Assembly: GCA_036394315.1 (NCBI GenBank)
Contig: DASWFI010000090.1
Location: 1-8,530 of the forward strand
DNA: 8,530 nt
Direction of reading: 5' to 3'
Source: DASWFI01 sp036394315
GTDB taxonomy: Bacteria; Patescibacteriota; Doudnabacteria; UBA920; O2-02-FULL-48-8
Below are positions 1 to 4,976 of the stretch, in pieces. The position numbers and the translations under genes are program-made. Position 1 is the stretch's first letter, and each line of letters begins with the position of its first letter. A model generated the notes under the pieces. That model was not told where the DNA came from, did no database searches, and saw only the letters and a list, made by a program, of their open reading frames with translations.

Positions 1-43
1 GGGCTGGCTTTAATTCGTTTAAATAAGGAGTTAAAATAAATAT

Positions 44-1081
44 ATGATGAAACGAAGCAATAAAATACTGATTATAATGCTGGCGTGCGCCGGGGTGGCC
101 ATGGGATTTGGATTTTTCGTGATACGCAGCCGATCCGGGCCTCTGCCCACTCCACAAACAAACGTCACTGATCAGAAAACTACCCCGGCTCCGGTTGTAA
201 AAGATGTACCGAAACAAGATGCCCCAGTAGTCACGACTGACTGGAAAGTTTATACCAATGACAAGCATGGTTTCAGTATTTCATATCCACCGTATCTGAA
301 AGCCGGATCAGTTTCAGATAATTCAGTCTTAGGCACTTATCAGGTGCCTGTGAGAGGATTGCATGTGGGAAGCTTGTTGCTTATCGCATTAAAAGATCCG
401 AGCGTAAAAAAAAGCGCTGTGGAATTATTCCAGGGAGTATATGACGCGGCCAAAAATCCCAAGCCAGCTATAGGCGCTGAAGTGGCACCCGTGGAATGTA
501 AAATTGAATTGGACACGGCGAAGATCAGAGCAGTTTCCTGCAACGGTGAAGGGGGAGCGGCAAGATACGCTTATATCACCGGTACTGCTTATGATGTTTT
601 CGTGGACGGATACTCGAAAGGTTACGACAAACAAGATAACGGCAATTTGAAAGACGCGGATTTTAAAACCATATTAAGCACGTTTAAATTTGCCAGCGAA
701 ACGTCTGCCAGTGCTTCCCCTAATCCTGTGATCCCGCCTACAGCAGCGTCGCCTACACCAGGCACCACTCCACCGACGCCTACGACGCCTCCGACCACCC
801 CGACAATTCAGATGTTTACCATAAATGCAGATGATAGCAGTGCTACCCCTAGCCAAATTACTGTGAATAAAGGTGCGATCGTACAAATCACTTTTATCGT
901 GGGTACAAACACTTATTACGGTGGCTTGGATTTCAAAAGTTCAGTAGTGAACAGCGGCACGGTCAATGCCGGTCAGTCAAAAACAATTTCATTCAAAGCC
1001 GGGGAGTCTTTTCAATTCACCCCGTATTGGCCGGCATCCAGCGTGGCTAAGAACTACAAGATTGCGGTAACGGTTCAATAA
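44..1081 (+). CDS. Membrane-anchored extracytoplasmic protein with cupredoxin-like C-terminal domain
   Basis: A 345-residue protein. Residues 8-27 form one hydrophobic segment after a basic N-terminus (MMKRSNK), so it is probably a signal anchor with the rest outside the membrane. C15 does not sit in a good lipobox and the hydrophobic stretch runs past it, so a lipoprotein is less likely. Residues about 66-217 form a globular domain that opens with the pattern W-x-x-Y-x-N...GFSISYP, common at the start of small secreted PsbP-like domains; C152 and C166 could form a disulfide. Residues about 218-255 are a Pro/Thr/Ser stalk. Residues 256-345 resemble a cupredoxin beta-sandwich (ITVNKGAIVQITF, then a late TISFKAGESFQF strand) but have no His, Cys or Met at the usual copper positions, so copper binding is doubtful. 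AGGAG at 26-30 is 13 bases before the first ATG, slightly far; ATG at 47 is the alternative start. The specific function is unknown. Confidence 0.85.
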   Translation: MMKRSNKILIIMLACAGVAMGFGFFVIRSRSGPLPTPQTNVTDQKTTPAPVVKDVPKQDAPVVTTDWKVYTNDKHGFSISYPPYLKAGSVSDNSVLGTYQVPVRGLHVGSLLLIALKDPSVKKSAVELFQGVYDAAKNPKPAIGAEVAPVECKIELDTAKIRAVSCNGEGGAARYAYITGTAYDVFVDGYSKGYDKQDNGNLKDADFKTILSTFKFASETSASASPNPVIPPTAASPTPGTTPPTPTTPPTTPTIQMFTINADDSSATPSQITVNKGAIVQITFIVGTNTYYGGLDFKSSVVNSGTVNAGQSKTISFKAGESFQFTPYWPASSVAKNYKIAVTVQ

Positions 1082-1089
1082 TATTTTCC

Positions 1090-1115
1090 GCCCCTTTTTT
1101 CTAGAAAAAAGGGGC
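1090..1115. repeat. Perfect palindrome at the 3' end of the anchored-protein gene
   Basis: An 11-base arm (GCCCC then six T) and its exact complement (six A then GGGGC) flank the central CTAG, starting 9 bases after the stop codon at 1081. RNA from either strand would form a strong hairpin. No U-tract follows on either strand, so it is not a standard intrinsic terminator. It may end transcription in a non-canonical way or protect the mRNA 3' end. Hairpins with the same C-T...A-G arm composition follow the genes ending at 4467 and 6734. Confidence 0.7.
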
Positions 1116-1120
1116 AAAAG

Positions 1121-1139
1121 AAATTACTTTAAGTAATTT
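1121..1139. repeat. Short A/T-rich inverted repeat
   Basis: Nine-base arms AAATTACTT and AAGTAATTT surround one central T. It lies between the palindrome at 1090-1115 and the G+C-rich hairpin at 1154-1194, in the gap between two convergent genes. Function is unknown; it could be a weak structure or a protein-binding site. Confidence 0.45.
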
Positions 1140-1153
1140 AATTAAAGAAATGG

Positions 1154-1194
1154 ACCCGGATCGGCCCGTCTGTCCTGGCAGACGGGTCCGGGGT
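1154..1194 (-). terminator. G+C-rich hairpin after the NHEJ operon, possible terminator or REP-like element
   Basis: The inner stem pairs CCCGTCTG (1165-1172) with CAGACGGG (1179-1186) around a 6-base loop. An outer stem pairs ACCCGGA (1154-1160) with TCCGGGGT (1187-1194), with a one-base bulge. It begins 3 bases past the stop codon of the polymerase gene (1198-1200). On the minus strand the hairpin is followed by a T-rich but interrupted run (ATTTCTTTAATT), so termination of the NHEJ transcript here is plausible. Its composition also resembles a dispersed REP-type element, which only a genome-wide copy count could show. Confidence 0.55.
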
Positions 1195-1197
1195 GGG

Positions 1198-2115
1198 TTA
1201 TTGATTAAACTTCTCGATTTGCGTTAAGGCTTTCTTTAAATCCACTCCTTTTCCCAAAATAGGTTTGAATAAGTCGCCTTTTTGTTTTAAGCGAGTAAAA
1301 ATATTTTTGATATTAAATTGCTGCGGAGTTAAACCTTTCTTAACTTCTCGCCATTCTAGGGGCGTGGCTACTGTAGCTCCGGGCTTGGGCCGGAGGCTGT
1401 ATGGAGTAGCCAGTGTCTGGCCTTTCCGATTTTGCAGGTAATCCAGGTAAATTTTCTTTTGCCTTTTTTTCGGGTTCCGCTCCAGGCTCGTAATAGCCGG
1501 CAATTTTTTATTCACTAGCATGCCGAGCAGGTGCACGAAGTCTTTGGCTTGATCGTAAGTATATTTGGCGCCTAGAGGAATATAAATATGCAGGCCGGTG
1601 GCGCCGGAGGTTTTACAGTAATTTGGAACCTTAAGTTTATCCAGGATTTTGTGGGTTTCAGTAGCCACTTCAATTACTTTCTCAAAGCCAATAGCTTCCG
1701 GATCCAAATCCAAAACAGCATAATCAGGTTTGTCCAAATGTTTAATCGTGGAAAACCACGGATTGATTTCAATGCAGCCGAGGTTGGCCATGTAAATTAA
1801 AGTCGCCTTGTCATCGCAGATCAAGTAGTTGATGTCAGCGTCATTCGATTCGGAATATATATTTTTCGTTTTGACCCACTTCGGCGGCATATGATCCACA
1901 TCTTTCTGGAAAAAGCTGGGGCCTGTGATGCCATTCGGATGGCGATTGAGGGATTCCGGCCGGTCTTTCAGGTAAGGCAAAATATACGGCGCAATTTTTT
2001 GATAATATTCGATCACGTCGCCTTTGGTAATTTTTTCTTTAGGAAAATAAATTTTATCAAGGTTGGTGAGCTTGAGAGTTTTCCCGTCGATTTTGACTTC
2101 CATATCCTTCTTCAT
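1198..2115 (-). CDS. ligD: LigD-type primase-polymerase (NHEJ polymerase domain protein)
   Basis: A stand-alone 305-residue protein of the LigD polymerase family (archaeo-eukaryotic primase fold). These enzymes bind broken DNA ends and add nucleotides, preferably ribonucleotides, during NHEJ. The metal-binding acidic residues are visible as D136-L-D138 (YAVLDLDP) and D225 (IYLDYLQN), and the nucleotide-binding stretch KTSGATGLHIYIPL holds S170 and H176. Other family signatures are HPNGITGPSFFQKDV (59-73) and LATPYSLRPKPGA (235-247). The length fits a complete single domain. The ATG at 2115 overlaps the expected ligase stop as ATGA, pointing to coupled translation; M5 at 2103 is a weaker start. 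It is the last gene of the phosphoesterase-ligase-polymerase operon. The reading frame is intact although the preceding ligase gene is broken. Only the symbol of the fused homologue is known to me for this activity. Confidence 0.95.
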   Translation of the reverse strand: MKKDMEVKIDGKTLKLTNLDKIYFPKEKITKGDVIEYYQKIAPYILPYLKDRPESLNRHPNGITGPSFFQKDVDHMPPKWVKTKNIYSESNDADINYLICDDKATLIYMANLGCIEINPWFSTIKHLDKPDYAVLDLDPEAIGFEKVIEVATETHKILDKLKVPNYCKTSGATGLHIYIPLGAKYTYDQAKDFVHLLGMLVNKKLPAITSLERNPKKRQKKIYLDYLQNRKGQTLATPYSLRPKPGATVATPLEWREVKKGLTPQQFNIKNIFTRLKQKGDLFKPILGKGVDLKKALTQIEKFNQ

Positions 2116-3046
2116 TTGGCTATTTCTCTTTTTACTTCTTTCGGATCTTTGTCAGGACGCAGGGCCAAGAAAATCGGCTGGCGCATGTGGTTATCTCCTG
2201 TCCATTCTTCGAACTTAACTTCCGCCACCAGTTTTGGCTTAACCCAGTCACTGGGGCATTGGTTTTAGGCGGGATTACAAACGGAGATTGTTTTTGGATT
2301 AAGGGTTTGAGTTTATTATAAAGCATATTTAACGATTCTTGATTAAACCCGCTGCCGGTGTGGCCGATGTACACAAACTTGCCTTTTTCATAGACGCCAA
2401 GCACTAAAGCTCCGATTTTTTTCCTGCTACCTCTCGGTTCCGTAAAACCGCTGATCACCGCTTCTTGCTGGTGGCTGATTTTGATTTTCTGCCAAAATAT
2501 AGTTCTGTGTCCAGTAATATAAGGGCTTTGGCCGTCTTTGGCCATAATTCCTTCCAGATTCTGTTTTTTTTGTCGCCTGGTAGAATTTGATGCCATGCTC
2601 TTGCACGTGATCCGAGTATTTAATATGCGTCAGTTTAGGGAGGAATTTTTTTAGTAGCTTTTTTTCTCTATCAGGGGCATATTCCGTAGATCCCGATCAT
2701 TTAAGTAAATGAGATCGAAAACGTAATAGATCAGATGCCCCTCACCTCCACCGGTCTGCCTGTAGTTTTGCAGAAGCTGGAAATGCGATTTTCCATTTTT
2801 ATCCACGACCACGGCCTCGCCGTCCAGGATCATATTGTTTTTTATTTTGGCCAAAGATTTCACTATCGACGGAAAATGATCGTTGAAAGGCAAAAAATTG
2901 CGCGAGTAAAGTTCTACTTTGCCCTTACTAATTTCAGCCACGGCGCGAAACCCATCCCATTTGATTTCAAAAATCCATCCGGGAGCATCGAACGGTTCTT
3001 TGACCAGCGTGGCCAGCATAGGTTTGATATGATGGGGCATTTTCAT
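2112..3046 (-). pseudogene. ligD: ATP-dependent DNA ligase of the LigD family, frameshifted
   Basis: Read across three frames, this is a complete ligase of about 311 residues that would seal nicks through a lysyl-AMP intermediate. The first frame (3046-2651) carries motif I EIKWDGFRA with the nucleotidyl lysine K29, LDGEAVV (metal-binding E) and motif IIIa YVFDLIYL, then stops. The next frame supplies KLLKKFLPKLTHIKYSDHV; a third supplies motif IV EGIMAK, motif V FWQKIK and the OB fold TEPRGSRKKIGALVLGVYE. The fourth segment supplies motif VI-like MRQPIFLALRPDK and ends in TGA at 2112-2114. The breaks are in a 7-A tract (2659-2665, needs one more A), an 8-A tract (2564-2571, one too many) and near 2246-2249 (one T missing between ACT and GGG). 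As written, no single product has all motifs. ATGA overlaps join it to both neighbours. True decay, homopolymer error or slippage-based expression are all possible. Confidence 0.9.
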
Positions 3047-3642
3047 TTGTTTGATCTCCAGGTTTTATGGCTCTTTGCAATTTGGTCCATGGATTTTCCA
3101 GTCAAAACTGATTTATCTTTTTTCGTCACATCGATATTTTTAGCAAATTCATCTTTTTCTTTTATCAGAAGCCAGGAATGTTTTCCGGCGAAATTGGTTT
3201 TGATCAGGGCAAATCCGCCCTGGAGTTTTTTGCCGTTAAGCACGAATTTGAGCATGCCGTCATGCAATCCCTTGGTAATCATTTTTTCACTCTCTGCGAC
3301 TGATTGCGTGCCCAGAGCCAGGTAATTGCCAAAATCCCACACCATAACTGTGCCGGCGCCATAGTTGCCGTCAGGAATAGTTCCTTCGAATTTCATATAA
3401 TCAATCGGGTGATCTTCGACCATCATGGCCAGATGTTTTTCACCTAACTTTAAAGACGGACCCTTGGGCACCGCCCAGCTCAAAAGCACGCCAGCGTGTT
3501 CCAGCCGGAAATCATAATGCAGCCGAGTGGCTGCGTGTTTTTGAATTACAAAATGCAAGGCTTTAGTTGCCTTGATCGTTTTACCTTTTGGCTCCGGTGT
3601 TTCGTTGAACCTGCGCTTCTTGCGGTAAGTAGTTAGTGACAT
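3043..3642 (-). CDS. ligD: LigD-type 3'-phosphoesterase domain protein
   Basis: A 199-residue protein of the LigD phosphoesterase family, which trims 3'-terminal ribonucleotides and removes 3'-phosphates at broken DNA ends before ligation. The family's metal- and substrate-binding residues are all present at H36, H42, D44, R46, H78 and Y82 (stretches QKHAATRLHYDFRLE and EDHPIDY). Their spacing is the same as in the Pseudomonas aeruginosa enzyme (H42, H48, D50, R52, H84, Y88). GTIPDGNYGAGTVMVWD is a further family signature. I chose ATG 3642 over the in-frame ATG 3666 because the protein then opens with the typical TYRKKRRF...TPEP start, and because a TATAAT box lies between the two ATGs. It is first in the operon; its TGA overlaps the ligase ATG (ATGA), with GGAG upstream serving the ligase. 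Confidence 0.93.
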   Translation of the reverse strand: MSLTTYRKKRRFNETPEPKGKTIKATKALHFVIQKHAATRLHYDFRLEHAGVLLSWAVPKGPSLKLGEKHLAMMVEDHPIDYMKFEGTIPDGNYGAGTVMVWDFGNYLALGTQSVAESEKMITKGLHDGMLKFVLNGKKLQGGFALIKTNFAGKHSWLLIKEKDEFAKNIDVTKKDKSVLTGKSMDQIAKSHKTWRSNK

Positions 3643-3648
3643 AAGAAT

Positions 3649-3677
3649 ATTATACGACGCCAGCATTGATTTGGGAA
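3649..3677 (-). promoter_or_regulatory. Promoter of the NHEJ operon, leaderless geometry
   Basis: On the minus strand a consensus -10 TATAAT lies at 3654-3649 and a -35-like TTCCCA (4 of 6 matches) at 3677-3672, spaced 17 bases. Only 6 bases (ATTCTT) separate the -10 from ATG 3642, so transcription should begin at or next to the start codon. No Shine-Dalgarno sequence precedes that ATG, consistent with a leaderless mRNA. Confidence 0.65.
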
Positions 3678-3694
3678 CTGGGATATGCTACTAT
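3666..3694 (+). promoter_or_regulatory. Promoter of the two-gene unknown cassette
   Basis: The -35-like TTGATT (3666-3671) is followed after 17 bases by TACTAT (3689-3694), preceded by an extended -10 TG at 3686-3687. The element interleaves with the divergent NHEJ promoter: the two -35 boxes abut at 3671/3672, so polymerase or a regulator bound here could affect both units. Transcription would start near 3701 and give a leader with two purine-rich sites, AGGAGG (3708-3713) and GGGAG (3725-3729). Confidence 0.5.
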
Positions 3695-3735
3695 AACCAA
3701 TCGGAAAAGGAGGACTCATAACGAGGGAGTAAATC

Positions 3736-4137
3736 ATGATCATCAACCCGAACCTCGCGCATAACGACCCGGACCGGCTTCGCTCAGAATTTCTCGAGCC
3801 TTTGCGCGAGTTGCTCGAAAGTCATGAGATGGCGAAGCTGAATCGGATTTCCAGCAGCGGAGCAGAAGTTGCTTTCGTGCAAGTCCGGAAGTACCACAGA
3901 GTTAGGCCAGAGGCGGCAATATGCTCGGTAGTTTTCTATCGGGATGGAAAGGCTGCCACCTCTACCGGCTCCATAGCGTCTGGAGAAATCGAACCTACTC
4001 TGTCGTGGACGCAAGCTGGGAAGGCGCTGATGGCGTTGGTTCTGGAAAACGCCAACGAAGAGTTCCGGCGGGCCGCAGAGAATTTATGGCCGGGGATTGT
4101 GGCTCTGAGGAAGATCTATCAAGCGGCAAAAATCTAA
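3736..4137 (+). CDS. Hypothetical protein, first gene of the G+C-rich cassette
   Basis: A 133-residue soluble protein I do not recognise. There is no signal peptide or membrane segment. Residues 1-35 look helical (RLRSEFLEPLRELLESHEMAK). Residues about 44-90 look like beta strands (GAEVAFVQVRKYH, AAICSVVFYRDGKAAT), and the end is helical again (AGKALMALVLENANEEFRRAAENLW), which suggests a small alpha/beta domain. The start is supported by GGGAG at 3725-3729, 6 bases before ATG. The bases are visibly richer in G and C than those of the ABC gene or NHEJ operon, and the gene runs opposite to the NHEJ genes on both sides. With its own promoter and a terminator after its partner, it looks like an inserted self-contained cassette. 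A role in NHEJ is not supported by the protein itself. Confidence 0.7.
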   Translation: MIINPNLAHNDPDRLRSEFLEPLRELLESHEMAKLNRISSSGAEVAFVQVRKYHRVRPEAAICSVVFYRDGKAATSTGSIASGEIEPTLSWTQAGKALMALVLENANEEFRRAAENLWPGIVALRKIYQAAKI

Positions 4138-4164
4138 CAGGTGGCACAAGCCGCTGGAGGCCGT

Positions 4165-4467
4165 ATGGCAACGATTTACCCAGCTTCACTGATTGCACGG
4201 GCTCGGAAAGCTTTTCCTGGGGAAACACAGCTCGTCGAATTTCTCGAGAAAGGCACAGGTGAGTCGGCAGCTGAAAGAGCTACCGAAGCTTTCACGTCAC
4301 GACTTTATGACGAGCTCGATCCACGAGAAGCTTTGAAGCTCCTGACAACGCGCAAGACTGCACAGCTTCGCAAACTGCTCGCCAGGCTCGCCGAGGCGCG
4401 GGCCGTGATGACTGAAATCCATCAGCTCGTGAAAGCGGATTTGAAAGCGAGCGAACAAGATCACTAG
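4165..4467 (+). CDS. Hypothetical helical protein, second gene of the G+C-rich cassette
   Basis: A 100-residue protein I do not recognise. It is rich in Glu, Arg, Lys, Leu and Ala and looks almost wholly helical; residues about 52-95 (ALKLLTTRKTAQLRKLLAR, then AEARAVMTEIHQLVKADLK) could form a long amphipathic helix or helical hairpin. ATG 4165 is preferred because GGAGG (4156-4160) lies 4 bases before it. A GTG at 4141, 3 bases after the stop of the preceding gene, would add 8 residues but has no visible ribosome site. The close spacing makes the two genes one transcription unit, and the strong terminator starts at its stop codon. Small size and shared composition hint that the two products act together, for instance as a complex, but this is inference only. 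Confidence 0.65.
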   Translation: MATIYPASLIARARKAFPGETQLVEFLEKGTGESAAERATEAFTSRLYDELDPREALKLLTTRKTAQLRKLLARLAEARAVMTEIHQLVKADLKASEQDH

Positions 4468-4519
4468 CTTGATTGTTTCTTGGAAAGGCATTCCAAGGAC
4501 AGTCAAGCTTTTTCTTTTT
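4466..4519 (+). terminator. Strong intrinsic terminator of the unknown cassette
   Basis: AGCTTGATTGT (4466-4476) pairs with ACAGTCAAGCT (4499-4509). The helix continues inward through TCTTGGAA and TTCCAAGG with one bulged T and two G-U pairs, closing on the loop AGGCA: about 19 pairs. TTTTTCTTTTT follows. The stem begins inside the TAG stop codon (4465-4467). Confidence 0.9.
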
Positions 4520-4527
4520 GCCCAATA

Positions 4528-4575
4528 TTTTGTTTGCCACCCTTTTGGCAGACAAAGGCGGAGCCAAAACTGCGA
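4528..4575. repeat. Intergenic repeat, copy A
   Basis: It shares TTTTGTTT-GC[CT]ACC-TTTTGGCAG-AAAGG-CG with copy B at 6761-6796, and both copies are followed by the 10-mer AAAACTGCGA (here 4566-4575). Two exclusive stems are possible: TGCCA (4535-4539) with TGGCA (4546-4550), or CCTTT (4541-4545) with AAAGG (4554-4558). It directly follows the cassette terminator, as copy B follows the ABC terminator. Function unknown. Confidence 0.55.
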
Positions 4576-4602
4576 TACAAGTAAGTGTAGTAGCGGTTCG
4601 AA

Positions 4603-4620
4603 ACAAACGGCACAAACGGC
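4603..4620. repeat. Two tandem copies of a 9-base unit
   Basis: ACAAACGGC is repeated exactly twice, 5 bases downstream (minus sense) of the Ku remnant stop at 4626. Too short to assign a function; possibly a trace of replication slippage. Confidence 0.5.
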
Positions 4621-4625
4621 ATAAT

Positions 4626-4946
4626 TTAGGCACGGGATTTTTCTTTTTGTAAACTCTTTTTGAGCATGGACATGATGTCGGCAACTTCGGTTGCTTTGTG
4701 ATATTTTGCAGGCTTGCCAGCTTTGATCGGCTTGCCCTTGGCTTTGGCGTGGACGATCTTTTTTAATTCTTCCGTGTAAGTATCTTTATAATTTTTTGGA
4801 TCAAAGTGTTCGGTGAGTTGATCGATCAAAGCCAGAGCGATACTGACTTCGCGGCTGCCGGCTTTTTCTGCAGCAGGCAGAGTTAATTCGTCTGTCCGCC
4901 GAATCTCTTCATTGAAGCGCATTTGCTCTAAGACGATAGTCTTGAT
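4626..4946 (-). pseudogene. ku: Ku protein, C-terminal remnant
   Basis: The frame is open from 4946 and gives IKTIVLEQMRFNEEIR, then LPAAEKAGSREVSIALAL and FDPKNYKDTYTEELKKIV, matching the C-terminal third of bacterial Ku. Bacterial Ku forms a homodimeric ring that threads onto double-strand ends and recruits LigD. Full proteins are roughly 250-300 residues; only about 106 remain, and the N-terminal beta-barrel that makes most of the ring is gone. A TAA at 4949-4947 blocks the frame just upstream, and the ABC exporter begins on the other strand at 4977. An ATG at 4922 could start a 98-residue product, but no ribosome site or promoter is visible. It is probably non-functional. The tail is Lys-rich, as in many Ku proteins. 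A misassembled contig is the alternative to a real deletion. Confidence 0.88.
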
Positions 4947-4970
4947 TTAAGTAGCAAATAACTGTATTCT
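4942..4970 (+). promoter_or_regulatory. Promoter of the ABC exporter, leaderless geometry
   Basis: TTGATT (4942-4947) and TATTCT (4965-4970) are spaced 17 bases, each matching consensus at 4 of 6 positions. Six bases separate the -10 from ATG 4977, the same distance as in the NHEJ promoter, and no Shine-Dalgarno sequence is present, so a leaderless mRNA is likely. The -35 box overlaps the broken end of the Ku remnant. Confidence 0.55.
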
Positions 4971-4976
4971 TCCTTC

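Noticed and set aside
674..886. Arg-rich minus-strand frame
   Set aside because: It is the antisense of the Pro/Thr stalk codons, which explains the arginine run.
2659..2665. Programmed -1 ribosomal frameshift at the first A-tract
   Set aside because: The tract could allow slippage, but two further shifts of different kinds would be needed to make a full ligase, and the last has no slippery sequence.
2735..3325. Plus-strand frame of 196 codons
   Set aside because: It is antisense across the ligase and phosphoesterase genes, both identified by motifs.
3643..3666. ATG 3666 as start of the phosphoesterase
   Set aside because: The TATAAT box lies inside this stretch, so it would not be transcribed; family similarity begins at ATG 3642.
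3708..3732. Four-codon leader frame after AGGAGG (ATA ACG AGG GAG TAA)
   Set aside because: ATA is a very rare start and the site may simply be a duplicated purine-rich leader.
4141..4164. GTG start for the second cassette gene
   Set aside because: There is no ribosome site before it, while ATG 4165 has GGAGG at 4156-4160.
4595..4604. GGTTCGAAAC resembling a tRNA T-loop
   Set aside because: The flanks cannot form the 5-bp T-stem and no other tRNA arms are present, so it is neither a tRNA nor a clear attachment remnant.
4292..4684. Minus-strand frame of 130 codons
   Set aside because: It runs through the terminator and antisense to the second cassette gene, and overlaps the Ku remnant in another frame.
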